Below, piece by piece: positions 1-8,820 of a DNA stretch of 64,000 bases. The stretch is from assembly GCF_009870825.1 (NCBI RefSeq), contig NZ_WTWY01000003.1, positions 310,001-374,000 on the forward strand, in the 5' to 3' direction. The notes below the pieces were generated by a model. That model had not been told where the DNA came from. It did not search any database and saw nothing but the letters and a program-made list of their open reading frames with translations. The first letter of the stretch is position 1, and the number at the start of each line of letters is the position of its first letter. A program made the position numbers and the translations under genes. This DNA is from Paenibacillus sp. USDA918EY. GTDB lineage: Bacteria > Bacillota > Bacilli > Paenibacillales > Paenibacillaceae.

Positions 1-44
1 TGCAACATTTAAGACGATCGGCATTCCATGGCATTGGCGCAACT

Positions 45-78
45 AAAACATCGCCGCCTTCGAAGCGGCGATGTTTTT
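45..78 (-). terminator. Terminator of the MATE gene
   Basis: A perfect 13-bp stem (45-57 with 65-77) encloses a 7-nt loop. Read on the minus strand it lies directly after the MATE stop codon and ends in a run of T. The plus-strand side also ends in five T, so it could work in both directions. Confidence 0.85.
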
Positions 79-116
79 GCGTTCGTTTCGCGGAGTCCGC
101 AGCAGGCTGCCGGCAG

Positions 117-1478
117 TTACAGCGAAACCTCTCCGCTCACCACGGCATGCCGGATGCGCCGCCATTTCTGCGAACGCCAGCGCAGCACCATCGCCGCGCC
201 GCGCAGCCATTCGTCGGCGATAAATGCCAGCCAAATGCCCGGAATGCCCAGACGGCAGACGATCCCAAACAGGTAAGCAAGCGGGATGCTGATGCCCCAC
301 ATGGAGACAAGCCCGGCGTACACCGGGAATTTGACGTCGCCTGCGGCGTTGAGCGCACTGATCACGATGACGTTGCAGGCGCGTGCCGCCTCGAGAACCA
401 GCGACAGCAGCAGCAGGGTTCGGCCGAGGCGGATCACCTCCGGATCGGCCGTAAACAAGCCCAGGAGCGGCTTGGAAAAGATGACGAGCAAGCTGCCGGC
501 TCCGAACGCAATCAGCAGCCCGGTCCGCAAATGGCGGTAACAGACGCGATATGCATCATCCTGCCTGTTCCCGCCGATCAGCCGTCCGATCAGGATCGAT
601 GTCGCCTGTCCGATGGAAGCCGAAAACAGAAACACGAATGTCGTCATATTCTGCGTGTATATTTTCGTTGTAAGTGCGGATGCGCCGAGCATCGATACGA
701 AATACGTGATGAAAATTTGCGAAACCTGATACGAAATGTTTTCCCCTGCCGACGGGATCCCGATGCGAAGCAAATCCTTGATCACGCTCCGGGGCATCCG
801 GAGGGCGGCACGGAACGAAAGCGGATGCCGCAGCATTTTGACCAGCATGATGGCCGCGATGGCGACCCCGATCAACCGGCTGGCGTCCGTGGCGATGGCC
901 ACGCCGTGGACCCCAAGCACCGGTATGCCGAGCGGACCGTACAAAAATAAATAATTCCCGGCGATATTCAAGAAAATGACCGTGAAGGTCAGCAGCAGCA
1001 TTTGTTTTACGTAACCGTGCATCCGCAAAATCGTATCCGCCGTGAGGATCAACGCGGGGGCGAAGGAGCACATGCCCGTCAGCGTCAGAAACGCGGCGCC
1101 GTCGGCCATCAGCTCGGACGGCAGCTTCAGCAGCTGCAGGAGCGGTTTCGCAAAAACGGGCAGGGCGACGCTGACGGCGATTCCGAGCCCCAGGTTCAGG
1201 CCGATCGATAACGATGCAAGTGTGGACGCCTCCCGCTCCTTGCCCGCCCCCAGCAGTTGGGAAATCAGGATGCCAAGGCCAAGCGTCACGAACCCGAACA
1301 GCAAATTCGCCGCGGCGATGATCTGATTGGCGACGCCGACCGCGGCCACCGCTTCGTCCGAATAGTTGCCCAGCATCAGCGTATCGATATTCAAAATGAT
1401 AGCTTGCAAAAACTGTTCCAAAAAGATGGGCCAGGTGAGTCCCCATAACGTCAACGTTTGTTCTTGTTGTTTTTTCAT
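117..1478 (-). CDS. MATE family efflux transporter
   Basis: This 453-residue membrane protein has the two-fold bundle of about 12 hydrophobic segments typical of MATE (NorM/DinF-like) cation-coupled exporters. The N-terminal motif LTWPIFLEQ and the segment NYSDEAVAAVGVANQ are typical of the family. The open frame extends upstream to 1568, but that would overlap the LacI gene and add a charged leader. The ATG at 1478 follows an AGGCGG ribosome-binding site and gives the usual MATE start (MKKQQEQTLTLWGLTWP). It is the last gene of the operon that begins at 8820, 46 bp after the LacI stop. In that setting it may export a by-product of the imported compound; the substrate cannot be read from sequence. 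Confidence 0.9.
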   Translation of the reverse strand: MKKQQEQTLTLWGLTWPIFLEQFLQAIILNIDTLMLGNYSDEAVAAVGVANQIIAAANLLFGFVTLGLGILISQLLGAGKEREASTLASLSIGLNLGLGIAVSVALPVFAKPLLQLLKLPSELMADGAAFLTLTGMCSFAPALILTADTILRMHGYVKQMLLLTFTVIFLNIAGNYLFLYGPLGIPVLGVHGVAIATDASRLIGVAIAAIMLVKMLRHPLSFRAALRMPRSVIKDLLRIGIPSAGENISYQVSQIFITYFVSMLGASALTTKIYTQNMTTFVFLFSASIGQATSILIGRLIGGNRQDDAYRVCYRHLRTGLLIAFGAGSLLVIFSKPLLGLFTADPEVIRLGRTLLLLSLVLEAARACNVIVISALNAAGDVKFPVYAGLVSMWGISIPLAYLFGIVCRLGIPGIWLAFIADEWLRGAAMVLRWRSQKWRRIRHAVVSGEVSL

Positions 1479-1524
1479 ACCGCCCGCCTTTTGTTTCTTG
1501 TCCTGCACGAATTTTTGGCGCTTC

Positions 1525-2547
1525 TCACGCTTCGATGCGGCGGCAGCTGCCCCGCTCCACCAGCTCATGGCCGAGGACGACCGTCTTCATCCGGTCCTTT
1601 CTCCATGACTCCCCTTCATCCTCGATCATCTCCAGCAGCAATTCGACGGTACGCTCACTGATTTGCTCCACGGGCTGGCGGATCGTCGTCAGCCTCGGCC
1701 TCACGATATCGGCGATTTGGCTGCCGTCAAAGCCGATGACGGAGATGTCGCCGGGGACATGAAGCCCATGGTCCCGGATGCAGTTCACGGCCCCTGCCGC
1801 CATGTCGTCGCTTGCCGCCAAGACGGCGGTGAATTCGCCGCGCGCTTCCCCAAGCAGTTCGGCCATTAACCGGTAGCCGGTGTCCAGCTTGTAATCGCCA
1901 TGGCGGATCAAGGTTTCCTTCGACCCGATTCCGTGATCCCTGCACGCGGCCGTATATCCCTCCATCCGCCTCAACCCTGCGCACACATCTCTCGGATCGC
2001 CTGCGATCATCGCGATTTTTCGGTGTCCCTGGGCAATCAAATAAGAGGCTGCATCGTATCCCGCCTGAAAATCATCGATGATGACGGTCGGCAGATTCAT
2101 GCCCAAATCGGCGTGAACCACGAGCGGGATATCCGTTTTGTTCAAAAAATTTTCGATGTCCCCGTTCAGTTTTTCATGCATGAGGACCATGCCGTCCACG
2201 CGCATCTCCTGATAAATGTTCAAATATTTCACGACCTTGCCGGTGTCCTCGACGATGTTGGACACGAGCAGGTTGTAACCCCGTCGGCCGGCTATCTCTT
2301 CGATCCGGCTCAAAATCATTGCCTGAAAATTGGACGTTATATCCGGTATGATGACGCCGATCAGATTGGTTTTGTTCCGCTTCAAGCTTTTGGCGATCAG
2401 GCTCGGCGAATAGTTCAGCTCTTCGATCGCCCGGCGCACTTTCTTCTCCAGCTTTTCGCTGACGTGTTCGCCGTTGTTCAGCACGCGGGAGACGCTGGTG
2501 ACGGAAACGCCCGCCGCGCGCGCCACGTCTTTGATTTTTACAGCCAT
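1525..2547 (-). CDS. LacI family transcriptional regulator
   Basis: This 340-residue repressor-type regulator has an N-terminal helix-turn-helix (residues about 4-24, AAGVSVTSVSRVLNNG) and the hinge helix SPSLIAKSLK. The rest is a periplasmic-binding-protein-like effector domain with typical motifs (GVIIPDI, VIGFDGSQIADIVRPRLTTIRQP). An SD (GGAGAAG) precedes the ATG. It lies near the end of the operon starting at 8820, between the phosphodiesterase and the MATE gene. The two identical palindromes upstream of that operon (8842-8869 and 8984-9001) have the form bound by LacI-family proteins, so autoregulation of the whole operon is the simplest reading (inference). The effector is unknown. Confidence 0.92.
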   Translation of the reverse strand: MAVKIKDVARAAGVSVTSVSRVLNNGEHVSEKLEKKVRRAIEELNYSPSLIAKSLKRNKTNLIGVIIPDITSNFQAMILSRIEEIAGRRGYNLLVSNIVEDTGKVVKYLNIYQEMRVDGMVLMHEKLNGDIENFLNKTDIPLVVHADLGMNLPTVIIDDFQAGYDAASYLIAQGHRKIAMIAGDPRDVCAGLRRMEGYTAACRDHGIGSKETLIRHGDYKLDTGYRLMAELLGEARGEFTAVLAASDDMAAGAVNCIRDHGLHVPGDISVIGFDGSQIADIVRPRLTTIRQPVEQISERTVELLLEMIEDEGESWRKDRMKTVVLGHELVERGSCRRIEA

Positions 2548-2568
2548 ATCAACTTCTCCAATTGTTCA

Positions 2569-3291
2569 TCATCGTAATTCCCGATCGGGAGCCCACTGCC
2601 TTCTTAGCGCAGAGGCACCCGATACGTCAAGCACGGACACCGCATCCACGCCCATGTCCGCAAAAGCCTTCATACTCCCGACGTCCTGCAGCGTATAAAT
2701 CCACACCCGGAGGCCGTACTCATGGGCAATCCGCACAAGAGAATCGCGGCAGGAAGGGAAATCCGCGTTGATCCCGGCGCATCCGACCTGTTTCGCCCGG
2801 GTGCATATCTCTTCGGCGGCCGCCTCATAGACGGCAGAACCCAGCTCGCTTAAGCTTTCGGGCGTATTCCGCATCACCCGGGCATGAAAAGGCGTCTTCA
2901 CAATCCGGTCCGTCGCGCCGGTAAAATAAATCTGCTCCCGCATGTCCAAGGTCTCAAGCAGCTTTACCGCAGGCAGGGCGGCCGCGTCATTTTTGATGTC
3001 CAGGTTAAACGATGCGGTCGTCCTTTTAAAGCGGACGAGCACATCCTCCAGTTTCACAAGACGTTTTCCCGCCTCTAGCCGAAGCGGATTTTCCTCCACC
3101 AACTCTTCATAAGTGCAGGACGCAAATGCGGGATGATCGTCATGATGCAACACGCATACGCCGTCTTTCGTCGCTTGAACGTCGACCTCCAGCACGTCGG
3201 CACCGGCATCCCATCCGGCAAGGCAGGATTCCAGCGTATTGTCCGGCGTGCCTTCGCACCCGGTATGCGCGATAATCAGCGGCACATTCAT
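2569..3291 (-). CDS. Glycerophosphodiester phosphodiesterase family protein
   Basis: This 240-residue protein matches the GDPD TIM-barrel family, which hydrolyses glycerophosphodiesters to sn-glycerol-3-phosphate and an alcohol. Visible motifs are H9-T-G followed by TPDNT (15-19), metal ligands E35 and D37 in LEVDVQ, and DG with HHD at 43-51. A late GLRVWIYT motif corresponds to the common V..WT signature. The ATG at 3291 follows a perfect AGGAGG; the open frame continues upstream, but that part lacks family similarity. Odd feature: the conserved Arg of the HRG motif, which contacts phosphate, is Thr10. The protein has no signal peptide, so it acts in the cytosol on imported or internal substrate. 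It follows the PHP gene in the same operon. Confidence 0.85.
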   Translation of the reverse strand: MNVPLIIAHTGCEGTPDNTLESCLAGWDAGADVLEVDVQATKDGVCVLHHDDHPAFASCTYEELVEENPLRLEAGKRLVKLEDVLVRFKRTTASFNLDIKNDAAALPAVKLLETLDMREQIYFTGATDRIVKTPFHARVMRNTPESLSELGSAVYEAAAEEICTRAKQVGCAGINADFPSCRDSLVRIAHEYGLRVWIYTLQDVGSMKAFADMGVDAVSVLDVSGASALRRQWAPDRELR

Positions 3292-3310
3292 GAAACAGCC
3301 TCCTTTACAT

Positions 3311-3326
3311 CCCCGCAAAGCGGGGC
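3311..3326 (-). other. Small GC hairpin before the GDPD gene
   Basis: CCCCG and CGGGG flank a short loop in the 61-bp gap between the PHP and phosphodiesterase genes. It lies just upstream of the phosphodiesterase SD. There is no T-run on the minus strand, so it is not a terminator for this operon and may affect RNA processing or translation. Confidence 0.35.
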
Positions 3327-3352
3327 TTTTGCGCTGACGATGATTCAGGTAC

Positions 3353-4351
3353 TTATTTAAAATAAACGGGATTTGTAAAAGCAATGGTCGCCAAGGCTCC
3401 GTTCAGCATGCCGGAAAGACGGATCCGCATCCACTTCAAGCCTTTGGCGCCGAAGGAACATCGAATTTCGTCCGCTTCTTCCTTGACCGGCAGCCGCAGC
3501 ATTTCCCCGGCATCCGTTTCGACGATGATGACTCGTCCTTGCTCATCCGTGCCCAACCGGCGGCCCGGATGCGCCGCTGGGGTCACCCGCACCGTCAGCT
3601 CGCAGCTTGCATCCGCCCCGGCGTTTTCCGCGTCGACGACGTCACCGATTCCGTAACTGCCTTCGCCGCACGTCATCTGCAGCTCAAGCAGCGGCCCCAT
3701 GCTCACGCAAATCCGGCCGGAGCGAATCGCGTCCACCACGTCCTCCGTGCCGGGCAGCCCGGCTTCACGGACTAGTCCGAGGAAGGTAAATGCCGGCGGA
3801 TCATCCTCATCGGACGAACGGTGCCAATCCCGCCCCGCCGTCCCCGATATCCGGTACCCTTCGTTGAGCAGCCGGGTCCACATGTCGAACGCAGGCGCGT
3901 TATGGTTCCGCATCGGAGGCAGCGTTTCGTGCCATACCTCCATATAATCGATCCGGCTCCAATCCTGCACGGCATACTCCCAATGGCAGCCGGTGCAGAT
4001 CGGGCTCCCCAGGCTGAACGGATGCGCAATGCCCACAATGCCTCCCTGCCGATGCACCCTGTCGATTCCTTTATGAATATCGGTCGGTCCCAAATCGCGC
4101 CATTCGGAATAAGGAACGCCAAGCGTCAGCATATGGCCGTAAAAGGTCGTCCACTCGAGCCCGGGAATCACGGCGACGCCCGTTTCTGCCGTGACCGCAG
4201 CCGCATCGGCCATGCCCGACGTGGTGTTATGGTCCGTCAGCGCAATGCCGCTTAGGCCGAGCTCCCGGGCTTTTGTGCACATTTCGAGCAGCGTATGCGT
4301 GCCATCGCTGTGTGGCGTATGGGTATGCAGCTCAAACGGAAGCCATTTCAT
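3353..4351 (-). CDS. PHP-domain metallohydrolase, CehA/McbA type
   Basis: This 332-residue cytosolic protein opens with the PHP metal-binding motif (H9-T-H11-T-P-H-S-D16-G). Further metal-ligand motifs ALTDHN, GIAHP and GRDWH follow, as in CehA/McbA-type metallohydrolases and PHP phosphoesterases. Such enzymes hydrolyse phosphoester or ester/carbamate bonds; the exact substrate is not predictable. The ATG follows a strong GGGGGAG site. The gene overlaps the upstream small gene by 20 nt, suggesting translational coupling, and sits between an ABC importer and a GDPD-like enzyme. A phosphoesterase acting on the imported compound is a reasonable inference. Confidence 0.85.
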   Translation of the reverse strand: MKWLPFELHTHTPHSDGTHTLLEMCTKARELGLSGIALTDHNTTSGMADAAAVTAETGVAVIPGLEWTTFYGHMLTLGVPYSEWRDLGPTDIHKGIDRVHRQGGIVGIAHPFSLGSPICTGCHWEYAVQDWSRIDYMEVWHETLPPMRNHNAPAFDMWTRLLNEGYRISGTAGRDWHRSSDEDDPPAFTFLGLVREAGLPGTEDVVDAIRSGRICVSMGPLLELQMTCGEGSYGIGDVVDAENAGADASCELTVRVTPAAHPGRRLGTDEQGRVIIVETDAGEMLRLPVKEEADEIRCSFGAKGLKWMRIRLSGMLNGALATIAFTNPVYFK

Positions 4352-4814
4352 GGTTCTCTCCCCCTTCCCAGATCCGGAGCCGATACCGGCATTCCGGCGT
4401 TACGACGCAGTGAACGCTGATCGTCACCTTCCACACGCCCTCCGCTACCTTTCCGGCGAAAAAACCGGGCGAAGCGGTTTGCGGCGACAACACGTGGCGC
4501 TGGTGGTTCGGATGACGGTGCGCCGATCCCCGGAATCCGTCCGGATCGTCGACGGAAAGCGTCAACAGGTTTTGCAGCGGATGGAATTTTTCCCACTGCG
4601 GCAAATAGATTTCTTGAAGCGCCGGAGCGACGTATTTCCGGATCGCTTCCTCGATCAGCGGTTTGGAGGTTTCCTTGTCATCCATTGTTTTCGGGTCATA
4701 CGCGAAATCAATTTCCAGATTGTCGATTCCTTCGGGAATATACAGCTGGTACGTGATGTGCGTTTTGGAACTGAGAGGAGTCAAAGCCCCTTCAACCGCC
4801 AGCAACTCTCTCAT
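4332..4814 (-). CDS. Conserved-looking protein of unknown function
   Basis: This 160-residue soluble protein was not recognised. The ATG at 4814 was chosen because an AAGGTGG site precedes it and it clears the upstream permease gene by 17 nt. The longer frame would run into that gene. The sequence has a predicted beta-rich, charged character (THITYQLYIPEGIDNLEIDFAYDP; KVTISVHCVVTPECRYRLRIWEGG) and no signal peptide or membrane segment. It overlaps the PHP gene by 20 nt, which suggests the two products act together, perhaps as a substrate-binding or structural partner. Confidence 0.7.
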   Translation of the reverse strand: MRELLAVEGALTPLSSKTHITYQLYIPEGIDNLEIDFAYDPKTMDDKETSKPLIEEAIRKYVAPALQEIYLPQWEKFHPLQNLLTLSVDDPDGFRGSAHRHPNHQRHVLSPQTASPGFFAGKVAEGVWKVTISVHCVVTPECRYRLRIWEGGENHEMASV

Positions 4815-4831
4815 GCTTGCTTTCCACCTTT

Positions 4832-5725
4832 CTACCTTTCTTCCTTCATCATATTGCGGATATAAAAATATCCGACCAAGGAACAAATCGCGAACATAAA
4901 CACGGCGCAGGCGCTGGCAATGCCCGTTTCATAATAAACCGAAAACTGCTGCTGCATCGCCACGCCAAGCACCTGCGGCGCATTCGGCCCGATGAGGAAT
5001 GGCGCAGTGAAGCTGCCGATGACGCCCATCACGACAAAGGTCGCGGCCACAAGCATCGATTTGAACGTCATCGGGAAAATAATCCGGAAAAAAATTTGCA
5101 TTTTTCCCGCTCCGATATCCTTGGCGCTTTCGATGACCGAATTCGGCACGCCGGACAAAGCCGAGCTCAGCATCATCGTCGCAAACGGGATGTTAAACCA
5201 TAAATTCGCCAGCAGCAGCCCTTTGTAGTCGTACAGTATTTTCATAAAAGGCGCGTCCGTGAAAAGCAGCAGGATGCGCGCCAGCCAGCCGTGATTCCCA
5301 TACATATTGATCATCCCGTACGTGGCGATGACGGAAGGGATAAACATCGGGATGTAGTACAGCTTTTCGATCCATCCCGCGAGCCTGCCCGTCGAAAATC
5401 TTAAAAACACGGCCAGCATGTACGCAATGACGAGCACGATCACCGACGAGACCACGGTCAAATTCAAGGTATACAGAATATTGGCTTTCATGCCCGGATC
5501 GGTAAACAAATATTTGTAATTGTTCCACGTAAACGCGCCGTCGCTTCCGGTCAGGCTCTCCCGAATCGAGGTCGCGATCGGCACCACGATCATAAAAAGC
5601 AGCAGGAGAAACGAAGGAATCACCATGGCGAGGCCCAGCGCGGAGCGCTTGGCTCCGCGGCCGTTCCACGCCGTTTTCAGCGGTTTTCCCGTTTCGAGAG
5701 GCATGTTCAGTCCTTGCCCGCTCAT
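4832..5725 (-). CDS. ABC transporter permease, PotB/CysU type
   Basis: This 297-residue protein has about six membrane segments, beginning with ALGLAMVIPSFLLLLFMIVV. A cytoplasmic EAA loop (ESAKDIGAGKMQIFFRIIFP) contacts the ATPase. The pattern is that of binding-protein-dependent permeases of the spermidine/putrescine, iron and 2-aminoethylphosphonate group rather than the LplB sugar group found elsewhere in this window. Its ATG overlaps the TGA of the lipoprotein gene (ATGA), indicating coupled translation. It forms the channel with the second permease at 7996-8820. Confidence 0.9.
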   Translation of the reverse strand: MSGQGLNMPLETGKPLKTAWNGRGAKRSALGLAMVIPSFLLLLFMIVVPIATSIRESLTGSDGAFTWNNYKYLFTDPGMKANILYTLNLTVVSSVIVLVIAYMLAVFLRFSTGRLAGWIEKLYYIPMFIPSVIATYGMINMYGNHGWLARILLLFTDAPFMKILYDYKGLLLANLWFNIPFATMMLSSALSGVPNSVIESAKDIGAGKMQIFFRIIFPMTFKSMLVAATFVVMGVIGSFTAPFLIGPNAPQVLGVAMQQQFSVYYETGIASACAVFMFAICSLVGYFYIRNMMKEER

Positions 5726-6912
5726 TGTCCGGCGACTTCCCTTTGCCAGCGTTTCATCGCTTCGGACTCCAGCTCGCCGAGGTTAAAGGAACGGTAACTG
5801 ACGGAAACGCCCTTGAATTTTTCCTGCAGCTCGCTTGGCATATGGGACCATTCGATGCCCGGGAAGCCGTAAATTTCGTTCACCACTTCCGCTTGGGCTT
5901 CCGGACTTAACACGAAATCGATGAAATCGTAAGCCGCTTCTTTATGCTTGGACATGCTTGGCACGGTCAAAAGCCCCGGTCCGCCCGTAAAGGCAGGTTC
6001 GATCTGGGCCAGCTTGGTCGTCTCCGGCAGCAGCTTTTTGTTGATCTGCTCAAGCGCCATATCGGACCAGGCCGGGATCATGTCGACTTCCCCGTTCGCA
6101 AGCAGGTCGAGCGTTCCCTGGTTTTTCTTCGGATAAACGCCCTTCTGATACATGTCTTTGCCAAGCGCCTTCAGCTGTTCGAATCCTTTGTCCCATTCCT
6201 TCATGATGTTGGGATCCTGATTGTGGATCGCGTCTTCCGGCAGGGACTTGTACAGCGTCGTCAGCACGAACGATTCGCCGGAGCCTCCCGTTGCCGGATC
6301 ATTGTAGGCAAACCGCCCCGGATGCTCATGGATCCACGCGTACAAATCGTCGAGCGTTTTCGGCGGGGAAGGCACCTTCTCGCTGTTATAGGCCAGCAGG
6401 ACCGAGGAGGAGCGGTAAGGAACGGCTTTATAGTTCAAATCCTTCATGTTCGCCGGGTTCATCAAGCCGAGGTTCGGAATCTGCTGCTCGCTCAGGCTTT
6501 CGAACACCCCGTCTTTTTTGTCGGCGGCCATGTCGGATCCCCCGTTGGCTTCGTACAAATCGACGTCGACGCTGTCTTTCCCCGCGCGTTTGGCGGCAAC
6601 GATGCGGTTCATCGTCGCCTGCTCGCCTTGACCGGAAGGAATGTACACCAGCTTGACCTTCACCTTATCCTGCTTTTGTTCGTACATGTCCTTCAAATGT
6701 TCCCACAGCTCCTGCACGTTTTGCGAACCGCTGAAATAAAACGAAATTTCCGTCGGGCTGCCGGAGCCGCCGCCCGAAGCGCCCTCCGCTGCGGAGGCGT
6801 CCGCGCCGTTTTTGCCTGCTCCGGAAGAACAGCCGGCAAGTAGCGTCACGGCCGCCAAAGTTGCAAGAAGCATTGCTTTCCCTTTACGTTTGATTCCACG
6901 GTTCATACTCAT
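5722..6912 (-). CDS. ABC transporter substrate-binding lipoprotein
   Basis: This 396-residue extracellular solute-binding protein carries a lipoprotein signal peptide ending in the lipobox LLAGC (Cys28), followed by a Gly/Ser-rich linker. The remainder resembles the family 1 binding proteins paired with PotB/PotC or iron-type permeases (for example YNDPATGGSGESF and MIPAWSDMALEQI). The first ATG follows AGGAGG at a spacing of 10. It captures the substrate outside the cell for the permease pair and ATPase in the same operon. The ligand is not known; the phosphodiesterase-like neighbours suggest a phosphorylated compound (inference). Confidence 0.9.
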   Translation of the reverse strand: MSMNRGIKRKGKAMLLATLAAVTLLAGCSSGAGKNGADASAAEGASGGGSGSPTEISFYFSGSQNVQELWEHLKDMYEQKQDKVKVKLVYIPSGQGEQATMNRIVAAKRAGKDSVDVDLYEANGGSDMAADKKDGVFESLSEQQIPNLGLMNPANMKDLNYKAVPYRSSSVLLAYNSEKVPSPPKTLDDLYAWIHEHPGRFAYNDPATGGSGESFVLTTLYKSLPEDAIHNQDPNIMKEWDKGFEQLKALGKDMYQKGVYPKKNQGTLDLLANGEVDMIPAWSDMALEQINKKLLPETTKLAQIEPAFTGGPGLLTVPSMSKHKEAAYDFIDFVLSPEAQAEVVNEIYGFPGIEWSHMPSELQEKFKGVSVSYRSFNLGELESEAMKRWQREVAGQ

Positions 6913-6939
6913 CGTTAAAGTTCCTCCTAGTCAGCTCGT

Positions 6940-7980
6940 TTAATGGAATGTTTTTGCAAATGCCTTGCATTTGCCGAATGTCAAGGATACCGCTTGTCCG
7001 CCGGTCAGCCGTCCCGCTTCCTCGCGGGGCAGGAACATCCTCAGCATGCCGGACTCCGTCAGGAGCGTAATTTCCGCGTAATGTCCCAGAATCATCACCT
7101 GCTTGACCGCAGCGGCCAGACCGGGACGGGAAGGATCGTCCCACTTGACGTCTTCGGGACGGACCGCAACGACAACCTCTCCCCGCAATCCGTCCGGATT
7201 GGCGAGGCGGTACCGGTTCAGCCGGATGCCTTCCTCGTCCGCCATGCCGTCCAGCATGTTCATGCGGCCGATGAAATTGGCGACGAACAACGTCGCCGGC
7301 GCATCGTAAATATGCTGCGGGGACGCGGATTGTTCGATGTTTCCGCGATTCATGACGATGATCCGGTCGGACAGCGACAACGCCTCCTCCTGGTCATGCG
7401 TGACGAACATCATCGTCAGCTTGGCAATCGATTGGATTTCGCGCAGTTCCTCGCGCAGCTCGCTTCGCAGCTTCGCATCCAGCGCGGAAAAAGGTTCGTC
7501 GAGCAGCAGCACCGCAGGCTCGAGCAGCAGGGCGCGGGCGACGGCCACCCGCTGCTGTTGGCCGCCCGAAAGCTCGCCTGGCCGTTTCTTCTCCGTTCCC
7601 GGAAGCCGGACGAGGCGCAGCGCGCGGTCTACTGCTTCCCGGATTTGCTCTTCGCTTTGTTTCCTGATCTTCAAACCGAAGGCCAAATTTTCATAGACGG
7701 TCATATGCGGCCACAGATTGTAGCTCTGGAACACCATCGCCGTCGGGCGTTTTTCCGGCGGGAGGTGCAGCACGCTTTTGCCTGCGATTTGAATGTCCCC
7801 GGAGTCCGGCTCGAGAAATCCCCCGACGGAACGGAGCACCGTCGTTTTGCCGCAGCCGGAAGGTCCGAGCAGCGTCACAAGCTCCCCGCGGGCGATTTCG
7901 AGCGAAATCCCGCTTACGCCGTCGCCGGTTTTATAACGTTTCGTTAAATTTTGGATCGATAATTGAATCGGTGCAGTCAC
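6940..7980 (-). CDS. ABC transporter ATP-binding protein, PotA/FbpC type
   Basis: This ATPase of about 346 residues contains Walker A (GPSGCGKTT), the Q-loop region FQSYNLWPHM, the signature LSGGQQQR, Walker B (LLLDEPFSALD) and the H-loop FVTHDQEEAL. A C-terminal TOBE-like regulatory domain follows. An ATG at 7986 directly abuts the ribosome-binding site GGGAGGG. The in-frame GTG two codons later (7980) has a normal 7-nt spacing and is preferred here, though the ATG is possible. It energises the two permeases flanking it in the operon. It is the only sugar/polyamine-class ATPase in the window, whereas the three LplB/LplC systems have none. Confidence 0.92.
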   Translation of the reverse strand: MTAPIQLSIQNLTKRYKTGDGVSGISLEIARGELVTLLGPSGCGKTTVLRSVGGFLEPDSGDIQIAGKSVLHLPPEKRPTAMVFQSYNLWPHMTVYENLAFGLKIRKQSEEQIREAVDRALRLVRLPGTEKKRPGELSGGQQQRVAVARALLLEPAVLLLDEPFSALDAKLRSELREELREIQSIAKLTMMFVTHDQEEALSLSDRIIVMNRGNIEQSASPQHIYDAPATLFVANFIGRMNMLDGMADEEGIRLNRYRLANPDGLRGEVVVAVRPEDVKWDDPSRPGLAAAVKQVMILGHYAEITLLTESGMLRMFLPREEAGRLTGGQAVSLTFGKCKAFAKTFH

Positions 7981-7995
7981 TTCCATCCCTCCCTG

Positions 7996-8820
7996 CTATT
8001 TCATGGTGAAGCCGCTGGACATGACGTCCGCGCTGACAAAGCGCCGCGAGACAAACAACAGAATGATCGTCGGCAGCGTGAGCAGGATCGAAAAAACGGC
8101 ACCTGCGGTGGCCGGATAGTCCTGAACGGCTCCGTACATAATCAGCGGCATCGTTTTGTAATCGGGCATGCCGACCATAAACGTTCCTTGCGCTTCATCC
8201 AGCGAAGACAGAAACGTGAAGATCGACGCGACGATGATTCCCGGCATGGCCATCGGCAGCGTTACGCTCCGGAACACGCGCAGCGGACCCGCTCCCGCAT
8301 CCCGCGCGGCCTCCTCCTGCGCTTGATGCACGCTTTTAAAGGAAGCGGACGGAATCCAGGTCATGTACATCAGCGTATTGACGATATGGATCAGCACGAC
8401 GCCCGCGAACGTGTTCATGAGGCCGACCTTGAAAAAAAGCACCGCGATGGCGACGTACAGGCCCATCTTCGGAAACGCGTTGGTCAGCAGAAACGAAAAC
8501 AAAAACCAGCGGCTGAGCGGAAACCGGATGCGCGCAAAAGCGTAAGCGGCCGGCACGCAGATGACGATGGACAACGCGGTAACCACGCTCGCAATGAGAA
8601 ACGACAGACCGATCGATTTCAAAATTTCCGGCTGAGAGAGCACGTATTTCCACCAGGTCAACGACCAGCTTTGGGGGAGCGCCGCCGGAAACTGCCATTG
8701 CCCCGAGAAAGCGAGCAGCGCCAGATTGATCAGCGGCCCCAGAAAAAAGAATATGAACAGGGCGAATATGATGAATTCCAGCATTTTCCTTCGGCCCAGT
8801 TTTTTAAAGTACCAGCTCAA
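7996..8820 (-). CDS. ABC transporter permease, PotC/CysW type
   Basis: This 274-residue permease has about six membrane segments and the EAA loop EEAARDAGAGPLRVFRSVTLP. It pairs with the PotB-type permease at 4832-5725. It is the first gene of the long operon that runs to 117. It starts with TTG (8818-8820), preceded by GGAGGTGATC, almost fully complementary to the 16S rRNA 3' end, which compensates for the weak start codon. The 28-bp operator palindrome ends only 22 bp upstream of the start codon. Confidence 0.9.
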   Translation of the reverse strand: MSWYFKKLGRRKMLEFIIFALFIFFFLGPLINLALLAFSGQWQFPAALPQSWSLTWWKYVLSQPEILKSIGLSFLIASVVTALSIVICVPAAYAFARIRFPLSRWFLFSFLLTNAFPKMGLYVAIAVLFFKVGLMNTFAGVVLIHIVNTLMYMTWIPSASFKSVHQAQEEAARDAGAGPLRVFRSVTLPMAMPGIIVASIFTFLSSLDEAQGTFMVGMPDYKTMPLIMYGAVQDYPATAGAVFSILLTLPTIILLFVSRRFVSADVMSSGFTMK

